Source of the DNA: an uncultured Actinomycetes bacterium
Lineage (GTDB): Bacteria > Actinomycetota > Actinomycetes > Nanopelagicales > Nanopelagicaceae
NCBI GenBank assembly: GCA_903921405.1
Contig: CAIXPV010000095.1
Location: 1 to 9,187 of the forward strand
Direction: 5' to 3'
Length of the DNA stretch: 9,187 nucleotides
Shown: positions 1 through 6,645 of the stretch, piece after piece
Position numbering within the stretch: position 1 is the first letter of the stretch
Layout: every line of letters begins with the position of its first letter
Made by a program: the position numbers and the translations under genes
Notes under the pieces: model-generated
Database searches by the model: none
Told to the model about the DNA's origin: nothing
What the model saw: only the letters and a program-made list of their open reading frames with translations

Positions 1-1
1 C

Positions 2-739
2 AAAGTTGGTCAGCCATTATCTGATGGCAAAGCCGCTAAGACATCTGTTCCAGAGGCTGCAACACATCCTGCAACTCCATTGCGCAAGCGTCTTCCAAAG
101 TCACGCCCATCAACGACAACATCGTTCTCTGTTGGCGGAGCCGAGGGCTACATGACTTCAGGTGCTTATGCAGATGGCGCACTAGGTGAGGTCTTCTTAA
201 AGCTAGGTAAGCAGGGTTCAACTCTTGCCGGTGTGATGGATGCATTCTCAATCGCAGTATCAATCGGTTTGCAGTACGGCGTTCCACTAGAGACCTTCGT
301 CGAGAAGTTCACTAACTTGCGCTTTGAGCCAGCTGGTATGACAGATGATGCCGATATCCGCATGGCACAGTCCATGATGGATTACATCTTCCGTCGTCTA
401 GCACTTGATTACTTACCATTTGATTCACGCAGTGCAATGGCGCTGTACACATCATCAGAGCGCGCTCGCGCACTGGAGACAGGTGAGTACACCGAAGATG
501 TAGTTGATGATTATGAGAACTTAGAGATCACTGCTCCAGTTGCTGCCGCACCCATTGCTAAGCCAGTAACGATCACGATCGATAGTAAGCAGCAGTTCGG
601 TTCATCAACTGAGCTGATGGAGGCACTATCAGGCGTGAAGGCCGATGCGCCTTTGTGTATGACATGTGGCGTGAAGATGCGCATGTCAGGTGCTTGCTAT
701 GTCTGCGAAGGCTGTGGCAACACATCTGGTTGCTCATAA
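2..739 (+). CDS. nrdJ: Cobalamin-dependent (class II) ribonucleotide reductase, C-terminal 245 residues, 5' partial
   Basis: The frame is open from the window edge, so the true start and the catalytic thiyl-radical barrel lie upstream. The visible part ends the large subunit that reduces ribonucleotides to deoxyribonucleotides using adenosylcobalamin in the cytoplasm. Recognisable NrdJ stretches include EVFLKLGKQGSTLAG, the SIGLQYGVPLE segment, KFTNLRFEPAGMTDD, and the RRLALDYLPF block. An acidic then Ala/Pro-rich linker follows. The extreme C terminus is a small Cys-rich ribbon with CMTC, CYVCEGCG and a terminal SGCS. In class II enzymes such C-terminal cysteines relay electrons to the active site or bind zinc. 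No ATG precedes the visible homology, so the first in-window TTG (position 80) is not a real start. The gene stands alone here and ends in a strong hairpin terminator. The organism therefore needs B12 for this enzyme. The assignment is firm. Confidence 0.96.
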   Translation, partial: KVGQPLSDGKAAKTSVPEAATHPATPLRKRLPKSRPSTTTSFSVGGAEGYMTSGAYADGALGEVFLKLGKQGSTLAGVMDAFSIAVSIGLQYGVPLETFVEKFTNLRFEPAGMTDDADIRMAQSMMDYIFRRLALDYLPFDSRSAMALYTSSERARALETGEYTEDVVDDYENLEITAPVAAAPIAKPVTITIDSKQQFGSSTELMEALSGVKADAPLCMTCGVKMRMSGACYVCEGCGNTSGCS

Positions 740-757
740 AAAACTAATTAATAAAAG

Positions 758-787
758 CTCCCTCGTCCTTATGGGCGGGGGAGTTTT
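758..787. terminator. Bidirectional intrinsic terminator between nrdJ and the dioxygenase gene
   Basis: An 11-bp stem pairs CTCCCTCGTCC (758-768) with GGGCGGGGGAG (773-783) across a TTAT loop, with two G-T pairs and no mismatch. A run of six T follows on the plus strand (784-789). The preceding AAAAG (753-757) gives CTTTT after the stem when read on the minus strand. The hairpin can therefore stop both nrdJ and the convergent dioxygenase gene, whose stop codon lies only 8 nt from the stem. Confidence 0.9.
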
Positions 788-791
788 TTAT

Positions 792-1565
792 TTAAGCAAC
801 GAGAATAGAACGCTTGCTAAGTCCCATAAAGTAGCCGTCTATAAGGGTTTTAGGGGCTATTTCGGTGTTGGTAGCCGCTCCTAAAGTAATAAACAAGGGC
901 GTGAAGTGTTCAACTGTTGGATGGGCATATGGCATGCCAGGTGCTAGTTCGCGGTAGTTACTTAAGGTATCGATGTCATTAGCGGCAAGGGCTTGTGCGG
1001 CCCATGCGTCGAATTCGCTGGACCATGTTGGTGCAACTGCATCGCTAGACCAGTTGCGCAGATACTGCAGACCATGCGTCATAAAGCCTGAGCCGATAAC
1101 TAAAACACCTAAATCACGTAGCGGGGCAAGGTATGTGCCTATCGATAACAATGATGCAGGATCACTTGTTGGCATAGACATTTGCAATACTGGAATGTCG
1201 GCGTCGGGATACATAACTTTTAGAGGTACCCAAGCACCGTGGTCTAAACCGCGATTTGATTGATGCACCGTCAACGTGTCAGGCAACATCGAAGCAACGA
1301 GTTCAGAGAAATCAGTTGCATCGGGTGTCTCATATGTCATCTCATAAAACTTTCGATCAAAGCCACTGAAGTCATAGACCAGGGGAGTTTTAGCGGTGGG
1401 GCTGCTCAAAGTTATCGGCGCAGATTCCCAGTGGGCGCTAACGATCAGAATCGCTCTAGGCTTTTCTAGTGCAGCTGATATTCCAGATAGTTGCGATGTC
1501 CATAGCTGGTCATCTAGCAACATAGGTGCGCCATGGCCTATATACAGCGCGGGCATTGTGCTCAT
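792..1565 (-). CDS. LigB/DODA-type extradiol ring-cleavage dioxygenase family protein
   Basis: A 257-residue cytoplasmic protein of the class III extradiol dioxygenase family, the group of E. coli YgiD and plant DOPA 4,5-dioxygenase. Such enzymes open catechol-type rings with a metal held by histidines. Visible family signatures are LYIGHGAPM (H11), VSAHWE (H45), GLDHGAWVPL (H109), GSGFMTHG (H164) and AHPTVEHFTPL (H215, H220). Length matches the family (about 260). Reading can be extended upstream to 1784, but homology begins at MSTMPAL, so the ATG at 1565 is chosen. A second ATG nine bases later (1556) is possible. The ATG at 1565 sits 6 nt after a TACCAT -10 box, suggesting a leaderless mRNA. 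A perfect palindrome covers the -35/-10 region, so expression is probably repressed until an inducer appears. The substrate cannot be read from the sequence. Confidence 0.88.
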   Translation of the reverse strand: MSTMPALYIGHGAPMLLDDQLWTSQLSGISAALEKPRAILIVSAHWESAPITLSSPTAKTPLVYDFSGFDRKFYEMTYETPDATDFSELVASMLPDTLTVHQSNRGLDHGAWVPLKVMYPDADIPVLQMSMPTSDPASLLSIGTYLAPLRDLGVLVIGSGFMTHGLQYLRNWSSDAVAPTWSSEFDAWAAQALAANDIDTLSNYRELAPGMPYAHPTVEHFTPLFITLGAATNTEIAPKTLIDGYFMGLSKRSILVA

Positions 1566-1571
1566 ACAACG

Positions 1572-1600
1572 ATGGTACACATATGTAGTTGAAAGTTCAA
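1572..1600 (-). promoter_or_regulatory. Probable promoter of the dioxygenase gene (leaderless type)
   Basis: On the minus strand, TTGAAC (1600-1595) and TACCAT (1577-1572) are separated by exactly 17 nt. The -10 box ends 6 nt before the ATG at 1565, so transcription should begin at or very near the start codon. The -35 hexamer lies in the centre of the inverted repeat at 1581-1608, a layout typical of a repressor operator. No Shine-Dalgarno sequence precedes the ATG, which agrees with a leaderless transcript. Confidence 0.6.
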
Positions 1601-1608
1601 CTACATAT
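1581..1608. promoter_or_regulatory. Perfect 13-bp-arm inverted repeat, probable repressor operator
   Basis: The left arm ATATGTAGTTGAA (1581-1593) and right arm TTCAACTACATAT (1596-1608) are exact reverse complements separated by AG. If transcription of the dioxygenase gene starts at 1565, the repeat spans about -16 to -43, between and over the -35 and -10 boxes. It lies at about -49 to -22 relative to the helicase start, so both divergent genes could respond. An inner TTGAA-N2-TTCAA core with short spacing is more like MarR-type dimer sites than typical TetR sites, but the regulator is not identified. The TetR gene at 3632 is the only regulator in the window. Confidence 0.75.
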
Positions 1609-1616
1609 CCAACCAC

Positions 1617-1622
1617 TAGGGT
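1617..1622 (+). promoter_or_regulatory. Probable -10 box of the helicase-TetR operon (leaderless)
   Basis: TAGGGT is followed by 7 nt and then the ATG at 1630. This matches the actinobacterial TAnnnT element placed so that transcription starts on the start codon. No convincing -35 hexamer is found at 16-18 nt, and the nearest TTGAAA (1589-1594) is 22 nt away. No Shine-Dalgarno sequence is present. Confidence 0.5.
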
Positions 1623-1629
1623 TGCACCT

Positions 1630-3627
1630 ATGAGCGAGATGTCGGACAAGGTGCGCACAGCACTCGATGCCGCCGTAACCGCAATAGGCGGTGCTCCGCG
1701 TGAAGGCCAGATTGAGATGGCCGAAGCCGTGGCTAACGCATTAACTGATCGACACCATTTGATGGTGCAGGCTGGCACGGGCACAGGAAAATCACTTGCT
1801 TACTTAGTTCCGCCAATCGTTCATGGCCGCAAAGTCTTAGTTGCCACAGCCACATTGGCGTTGCAACGCCAGTTGGTAGAGCGCGATCTGCCGGCAGTTG
1901 TTCCAGCTCTTGAAAAAGTTTTGGGACGCGAAATTACATATGCCATCTATAAAGGCGTCGGCAATTACATCTGTTTGCAAAAGATGAATAGCGAAGAGCC
2001 AGATCCAGATGGTGAAATCATGTTGGGTATTTCTTCCCTTGAAAAAGATGCCAAGCGTTTACATGAATGGGCACGCAAGAAAGGCGTATCGGGGGATCGC
2101 GATGATGCCCCTGATGTTGATCGACGCGTATGGGCAGCTAACTCGGTATCGGGTCGCGAATGTGTTGGCGCCGATAAGTGCGCATTTGGCAGCACGTGCT
2201 TTGCAGCTGCGGCAAAAGGCAAGGCCCAAGGCGCAGATGTTGTCGTCACTAACCACACGTTGCTAGCAATTGAGATCGTAGATTCACATCCAATTTTGCC
2301 AGAGCGCGATGTCGTGATTTTAGATGAAGCCCATGAGTTTATGGATCGGGCAACACAGGCGGTAACGGAGGAGCTCACTTCAGCCCGAGTTTTACGTGCT
2401 TCGGCCATGGCCCGCAAGTTCATGCCGGGCAAGCTTTCAGATGCTTTTCACAAAGCGGCCAATGATTTTCATGAATCAATGGTTGATTATGGCGAATCCA
2501 TTCGTGGCGATTTTTCTGCCCAAGGGCGTTTAGAAGAAATCCCACAATCATTGGAGTCGCCGGTACGAAAGGTGCGCGAGAGCGCCCAGGCAATTACGCA
2601 GTTCTTATCGGCCGATGATGAAATTATCGATACAGACATATTGGCCGAACGTGCTCGCGTGAAAGGTGCAGTCAGTGAGATTTCTACGACCGCTGCCACG
2701 CTTCTTAAAATGGGCGATGGTTATGTGTTGTGGTACGAGCCAACTTTTTCAACCTTGCATTTAGCTCCACTGTCGGTATCAGAAGTTCTGCGCGAGAACT
2801 TACTGACGCAGACTCCCGTGATTGCGACCTCGGCTACCTTGACTGTTGGCAATTCTTTTAACGCACTTGCCAAGAGCATTGGTTTTCTTATCGGGGAAGA
2901 TAGCGACGTTGAATTAGAGAAAAACGAAGTTGATCCATCTAACGTGCAGATGTTAGATGTTGGCTCACCTTTCGACTTTGCTAATCAAGGCGTTTTATAT
3001 ATGCCAAAACATCTGCCAGAGCCTGGCCGAGATGGACCCAGCTTTGAAGTTCTGACCGAACTCGGTGAGTTAATCGATGCCGCCGGTGGTCGCACGTTGG
3101 CGCTATTTTCATCCTGGCGTGGGGTAGAGGCAGCGGATGCGCACTTGCGAAAAGTACTGGCCGAGCTGCCGATAAAGATCTTCACGCAAAAACGAGGCGA
3201 TGCCGTTGGACCGCTTGTCGAAAAATTCGCTAAAGATGAGACGTCGATTTTGTTGGGCACTATGTCGCTGTGGCAGGGCGTAGATGTGCCAGGCAATAGT
3301 TGCATTCTTGTGGCCATCGATCGGATTCCCTTTCCGCGTCCCGATGAACCCGTCATGTCTGCGCGTGCGGCCCAAGCCGATGCCGCTGGCGGAAGTGGCT
3401 TTATGCAGGTCTCGCTGCCCCGTGCTGCGCTGTTGCTAGCCCAAGGTACGGGCCGTTTAATTCGATCTGTGGATGATCGCGGAGTTGTTGCGATTCTTGA
3501 TTCGCGCATTGTCACTAAACGCTATGGCAGTACGTTGCTGAACTCGATGCCACCACTCTGGAGAACGTCAGATAAAGATGTTGTTCGCGAATCATTGCGT
3601 CGCCTTGGCCAATCTGTGAAAGACTAA
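1630..3627 (+). CDS. dinG: DinG/YoaA-like ATP-dependent DNA helicase with Fe-S cluster (XPD family)
   Basis: A 665-residue superfamily 2 helicase, cytoplasmic, expected to unwind DNA 5' to 3' at forks, R-loops or damage. Motifs in order are a Q-motif-like REGQ near the N terminus, Walker A GTGTGKS (49-55), four cysteines C115, C178, C184 and C190 that match the Fe-S ligand pattern, DEAH (232-235), TSATLT (motif III), the GTMSLWQGVDVPG block, and QGTGRLIR (605-612, motif VI). All expected motifs are present and the length lies between E. coli YoaA and DinG. The frame is open far upstream, through the antisense of the dioxygenase. Homology and the TAGGGT box place the start at the ATG at 1630 (MSEMSDK), with 1639 a minor alternative. 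A TetR gene follows 4 nt after the stop and is probably cotranscribed. The DinG versus YoaA label is uncertain; the family is not. Confidence 0.93.
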   Translation: MSEMSDKVRTALDAAVTAIGGAPREGQIEMAEAVANALTDRHHLMVQAGTGTGKSLAYLVPPIVHGRKVLVATATLALQRQLVERDLPAVVPALEKVLGREITYAIYKGVGNYICLQKMNSEEPDPDGEIMLGISSLEKDAKRLHEWARKKGVSGDRDDAPDVDRRVWAANSVSGRECVGADKCAFGSTCFAAAAKGKAQGADVVVTNHTLLAIEIVDSHPILPERDVVILDEAHEFMDRATQAVTEELTSARVLRASAMARKFMPGKLSDAFHKAANDFHESMVDYGESIRGDFSAQGRLEEIPQSLESPVRKVRESAQAITQFLSADDEIIDTDILAERARVKGAVSEISTTAATLLKMGDGYVLWYEPTFSTLHLAPLSVSEVLRENLLTQTPVIATSATLTVGNSFNALAKSIGFLIGEDSDVELEKNEVDPSNVQMLDVGSPFDFANQGVLYMPKHLPEPGRDGPSFEVLTELGELIDAAGGRTLALFSSWRGVEAADAHLRKVLAELPIKIFTQKRGDAVGPLVEKFAKDETSILLGTMSLWQGVDVPGNSCILVAIDRIPFPRPDEPVMSARAAQADAAGGSGFMQVSLPRAALLLAQGTGRLIRSVDDRGVVAILDSRIVTKRYGSTLLNSMPPLWRTSDKDVVRESLRRLGQSVKD

Positions 3628-3631
3628 TGAG

Positions 3632-4210
3632 ATGCCTCGCATAGAAACCGACACCCTGGCACAACATCGCGATTGGCGACGCAGCCAGTTAATCGAAGCC
3701 GCTGCCGCCATTGCTATGGAATCCGGCGGGGCGGCAATAACAGTCTCAGCGGTTGCTGCACGTGCCGGTTTATCGCGCACATCGGTCTATGAATACTTTG
3801 GTAGTAGCGCTGATTTAGTTGCGGATTTGGTAATCGAGGAGCTGCACATTTTTGCCGATGTACTAAGTAATGCAGTGGGTGAATGCACTCAACCATGCAC
3901 GTGCGTTGAATCGTGGATTGCAGGCGCCCTTCGTTACATCGCCGATGGTCGTCACTTATTAGCAAAAGCGCTCAATGCAACGTCATTGCCACATGACCGC
4001 GCAGCACAAATCGGGGCAGCACACCGCGCATTGTTGGCACCACTTCGCAGTGCCCTAGAGATTCAAGGCGTACGCGATATCAATCAGGCACTTGCTTATA
4101 TTCAAGCCACGACCGATGTTGCTACTAAGCGAATTGAAGCTGGCCATGATGCAGAGATTGAGATTGCTTCTGCAACTAAGTTCTGTATTACTGGCCTTGG
4201 CTCGCTTTAA
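3632..4210 (+). CDS. TetR/AcrR-family transcriptional regulator
   Basis: A 192-residue DNA-binding protein. The N-terminal TetR helix-turn-helix runs over about residues 16-63, with RRSQLIEAA, the ITVSAVAARAGLSRTSVYEYF core (36-56) and the following SSADLVADL helix. The C-terminal ligand-binding half has no recognised effector signature. It contains a compact cysteine group, C85-x3-C89-x-C91, in the loop before the GRHLLAKALN helix, which could be redox or metal responsive or simply incidental. It starts 4 nt after the helicase stop with no strong ribosome binding site, so translation is probably coupled. The target is unknown: its own operon, the dioxygenase palindrome, or the adjacent exported-protein operon are all possible. 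The stop codon is one base away from the stop of the convergent gene. The family call is firm, the role is not known. Confidence 0.9.
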   Translation: MPRIETDTLAQHRDWRRSQLIEAAAAIAMESGGAAITVSAVAARAGLSRTSVYEYFGSSADLVADLVIEELHIFADVLSNAVGECTQPCTCVESWIAGALRYIADGRHLLAKALNATSLPHDRAAQIGAAHRALLAPLRSALEIQGVRDINQALAYIQATTDVATKRIEAGHDAEIEIASATKFCITGLGSL

Positions 4211-4211
4211 A

Positions 4212-5156
4212 CTATTTAATGACGGTAACAACTCTCAGATTCAGTGGTGAATAAAGACCATCAACTCCACGCGCCCCAGCAACAATGATGCACGTGCCTT
4301 TTTTGGCAGTAATAATATTTTTCTCAACGGTGCAGCTGCCGGTACCTACATACGTCACAACTTCACCGAAGTTAGTTTTCTTTGGAACCGAAGTTCGCCG
4401 TTTTCCACTCACCTGAATCGTTGGAATAGTTTGAACGCCTAGGGTCAGCTCTAAAGGGAAATGCGCCGTTACTGGGGCAAATTCAAGTGATCCCGGGGAA
4501 GTAATTGCGATGTCACAGTATCCACTTGCCTTTAGAGCAGTGATAGCCATCGCCTTTAATGCACACGCTGGAGCCAAAGATGCATATGTTAAAACCGCAC
4601 CAGATTTAGAGGAAGCAGCGAGTACTGCTAGTTGGCGATATGAGATTTTCATTGGCGCACGCGAGCTCAATGCAAGGCCGTTAATCGTGGCAGTGATTTC
4701 ATCGACAGGCTTTGTCGATAGGACTGTGCCGGATTTAAATGTCAGAGCAATGAATTGATCTTCAGTGAAATCTGCAGGAACAGTGTGGTCATATCGGATA
4801 AAGATTCCGCATTGTGAAACCGTGCAGTCAACGGCAGTTGTGCCGGAGTTAAAAAGAGTGGTGGGTTTGAAAACAATGTCAGCGGTAGGGACAAAGGATG
4901 CACCGGCGGAAGTAGAGATCCATAGTTGTACGGCGTTGTTACACACCGTTGGGCGTACTGCAGCAGCGGCTTGAACACACTGTTGAATGTAGAGGCCGCC
5001 AGCCTTAGGAAAATTGCTCAGTGCTATATGAACCGAAGCCGCAGTTGGATCAAGGTTAGTAAGTGGTCCACCCATAAAACCCGTTTGCGCAGCATGTGCT
5101 TGGGTTGGAACAACCATTGATGCAATAAGTGCAACAACTACTGCGATCTTCTTCAT
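4212..5156 (-). CDS. Exported protein: neocarzinostatin-like domain plus two Ig-like modules
   Basis: A 314-residue protein with a classical signal peptide (MKK, hydrophobic core, QAHA before about residue 23). Residues 30-140 look like a neocarzinostatin-type beta sandwich: C60-x11-C72 and C111-x4-C116, with VDCTVSQC followed by R121-Y-D-H124. Neocarzinostatin itself has one wider disulfide and a C-x4-C disulfide in the same places. Residues 180-314 hold two degenerate repeats, each with a Cys pair (C198/C214 and C275/C289) and a pattern ITA-K-x-C-I followed by a G...Y/F-x-P segment, as in bacterial Ig-like modules. There is no lipobox, LPxTG or C-terminal anchor, so it is probably secreted. 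It is the second gene of an operon, 12 nt after the upstream stop, with a strong AAGGAG site. It shares its first domain with its upstream neighbour. The ligand is unknown; heme or another small molecule is an inference from context. Confidence 0.82.
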   Translation of the reverse strand: MKKIAVVVALIASMVVPTQAHAAQTGFMGGPLTNLDPTAASVHIALSNFPKAGGLYIQQCVQAAAAVRPTVCNNAVQLWISTSAGASFVPTADIVFKPTTLFNSGTTAVDCTVSQCGIFIRYDHTVPADFTEDQFIALTFKSGTVLSTKPVDEITATINGLALSSRAPMKISYRQLAVLAASSKSGAVLTYASLAPACALKAMAITALKASGYCDIAITSPGSLEFAPVTAHFPLELTLGVQTIPTIQVSGKRRTSVPKKTNFGEVVTYVGTGSCTVEKNIITAKKGTCIIVAGARGVDGLYSPLNLRVVTVIK

Positions 5157-5161
5157 GGGTA

Positions 5162-5167
5162 CTCCTT
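5162..5167 (-). promoter_or_regulatory. Ribosome binding site of the second exported-protein gene
   Basis: AAGGAG on the minus strand, 5 nt before the ATG at 5156, lies inside the 12-nt gap after the upstream stop codon. It confirms the ATG at 5156 as the start. It contrasts with the first gene of the operon, whose start lacks such a site and appears leaderless. Confidence 0.8.
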
Positions 5168-5168
5168 A

Positions 5169-5654
5169 TTATTTGACTGTTATTGGGATATAGATGTCAA
5201 AACTTCGGTCATCGCTCATTAAGTGATCGGCGCGAGTAGTGATTGCACATTTAACTTTGGTGCAGTCGAATTTTCCGATCATTCGGGAGATCTTAATTTT
5301 CTTAGTAAAACGTCCGCCGGGTAGAAATTCCTCTGCCAGACCAACTCCATACGGTGGGGGATTCGATGAAATCCAAAATGACGCTTCACCTGTCCCGGCT
5401 TTGTTAATTCCGCCTCCGCAGGGAGTCGGGGGCTTACCTTTTTTTGGAACAACACAAAAACCTACGTAGATTCCGACGGTTTCATCAAAGTGATTTCCCG
5501 TAACGATCAGAATTGCACCAGACTTTGCCGTCGTGGCCGATGCGGTCAACGTTGCCCCATTGCTGCCAGTTACGGTTTTAGGTGCGGCCTGGGCTGGTGA
5601 GATAAAAAAGCAGGCACACGAGAGAACCATCAGAACTGCCAGGGCCTTCTTCAT
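5169..5654 (-). CDS. Exported neocarzinostatin-like single-domain protein
   Basis: A 161-residue protein with a signal peptide (MKKALAVLMVLS, then SPAQAA, cut near residue 23-24). The ATG at 5654 is chosen because the longer reading from 5702 would place a charged segment before the signal peptide, and because TAGAGT lies 7 nt upstream. The mature part is a single beta-rich domain: GIYVGFC (C67), C79, the FWISSNPPPYG segment, then DC-TKVK-C (C131, C136) and R141-A-D-H144. Cysteine spacings x11 and x4 and the RxDH position equal those of the next gene, so the two share a homologous domain. The pattern recalls exported actinobacterial proteins found near heme-uptake (HtaA/HmuTUV) genes; this is from memory and should be searched. 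It is the first gene of a two-gene operon, divergent from hmuTUV. It may be a heme or small-ligand binder; this is not proven. Confidence 0.82.
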   Translation of the reverse strand: MKKALAVLMVLSCACFFISPAQAAPKTVTGSNGATLTASATTAKSGAILIVTGNHFDETVGIYVGFCVVPKKGKPPTPCGGGINKAGTGEASFWISSNPPPYGVGLAEEFLPGGRFTKKIKISRMIGKFDCTKVKCAITTRADHLMSDDRSFDIYIPITVK

Positions 5655-5661
5655 GGTTAGA

Positions 5662-5667
5662 ACTCTA
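5662..5667 (-). promoter_or_regulatory. Probable -10 box of the exported-protein operon (leaderless)
   Basis: On the minus strand TAGAGT is followed by TCTAACC (7 nt) and the ATG at 5654. The geometry equals that at 1617 and 8705 and implies a transcript starting at the start codon. No clear -35 hexamer is visible 17-18 nt upstream. The overlapping plus-strand sequence GGTTAGAACTCTAG has partial dyad symmetry and could bind a regulator. Confidence 0.5.
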
Positions 5668-5739
5668 GAAGGGCACTTGCGCGGACTTATCCGACAGAAC
5701 ACGCCACCATGTCAGGAAAAGCTTTGGCAGACTGCGCAC

Positions 5740-6645
5740 GTGAGAAAACCCGCACTACTGATATCCCTGATGGTGCTCTTATCAGCGTGTGCATCAACAA
5801 ATGCCGGCCATAGCTACAGTATTTCTCACAATGATGTCACAACTATTTCACTGACTGATTCGGCACAGTTTTCAGTTCACCGAGTGGTTTCACTGGCAAA
5901 TGGCGTGGCTGAAATCATGAGTTCGCTCAATGCCACATCGCTCTTGGTAGGCCGAGATATTTCAAGCACTCAGGAGTCCTTGAAAGATATTCCCATCGTT
6001 ACATCAGGCCACCAAGTAATGTCAGAGAAAGTCATTTCTTTACACCCAGATCTGGTCATTATCGATGCATCGACAGGGCCCAAGTCAGCACTGGATCAAA
6101 TCACAAAGGCTGGAATCACAGTTGTACAAACACCAGAGAGCTGGACGTTAGCTGATCTTGCACAAAAGATTAGTGCAGTAGGTGCTGCCATCGGTGCCAG
6201 CCAGCAGGCCCAGCAACTTAATCTGCAAGTAGAAAAGAGTTTCAGTCAATCCTCGGTTACTGGTTCACCACGTATTGCCTTTCTATATCTTCGAGGCACA
6301 AGTTCGATTTATCTAATTGGCGGTCCAGGTTCTGGTGCCGATTCTTTGATTACTGCTATTGGCGCAATCGATGTGGGAGTAAGTATTTTTCCACACGCCT
6401 TTAATACATTAACTGCTGAAAGTTTAGCTAAAGCTAATCCCGACATTATTCTTGTGATGACGAATGGTCTTGAATCTGTAGGTGGAATAACAGGGTTATT
6501 ACAACTGCCAGGTGTGGCACAAACTGCCGCAGGTAAGAACGGTCGAATCATCGATGTAGATGACTCACTATTGTTGGCCTTTGGAACTCGTACGCCTTCC
6601 CTAGTTGCAGCCCTAGCAACTGCAGTTACTAAGGTAATGAAATGA
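5740..6645 (+). CDS. hmuT: Heme ABC transporter substrate-binding lipoprotein (HmuT-like)
   Basis: A 301-residue cluster-III (FecB/BtuF fold) binding protein that should capture heme outside the membrane and deliver it to HmuU. The GTG at 5740 is chosen because it starts a compact lipoprotein signal: RK, hydrophobic core, lipobox LSAC with the acylated Cys at residue 17. An ATG at 5653 is in frame but would bury this signal behind about 29 residues. HmuT-like blocks are RVVSLANGVAEIM, ISLHPDLVI, RIAFLYLRG, the GGPGSGADSLI segment, LTAESL..ANPDIILVM, and LPGVAQTAAG. H91 and Y191 lie where, from memory, Corynebacterium glutamicum HmuT has its heme ligands His141 and Tyr240 (nearly equal spacing), favouring heme over cobalamin. 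The start lacks a clear ribosome site; CAGACT 6 nt upstream is a weak -10. The stop overlaps hmuU by ATGA. Confidence 0.85.
   Translation: MRKPALLISLMVLLSACASTNAGHSYSISHNDVTTISLTDSAQFSVHRVVSLANGVAEIMSSLNATSLLVGRDISSTQESLKDIPIVTSGHQVMSEKVISLHPDLVIIDASTGPKSALDQITKAGITVVQTPESWTLADLAQKISAVGAAIGASQQAQQLNLQVEKSFSQSSVTGSPRIAFLYLRGTSSIYLIGGPGSGADSLITAIGAIDVGVSIFPHAFNTLTAESLAKANPDIILVMTNGLESVGGITGLLQLPGVAQTAAGKNGRIIDVDDSLLLAFGTRTPSLVAALATAVTKVMK

Noticed and set aside
1396..1629. Long in-frame 5' extension of the helicase gene
   Set aside because: It is antisense to the dioxygenase coding start and crosses the palindrome and promoter; helicase homology starts only after the ATG at 1630.
1566..1784. 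N-terminal extension of the dioxygenase to 330 residues
   Set aside because: The added residues cross the promoter and the helicase start and lack family similarity; the family begins at MPALYIGHGAP.
1965..2432. Antisense open frames inside the helicase gene
   Set aside because: They lie fully within a strongly supported coding region, have Ser/Ala/Arg-rich shadow composition and no own start signals.
4510..4974. Plus-strand open frames opposite the larger exported protein
   Set aside because: Short, without start signals, and the minus-strand frame has a signal peptide, a ribosome site and a domain shared with its neighbour.
5653..5739. hmuT starting at the ATG at 5653, overlapping the opposite ATG
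   Set aside because: It would place 29 polar residues before an otherwise perfect lipoprotein signal; GTG 5740 gives a normal signal of 16 residues before the Cys.
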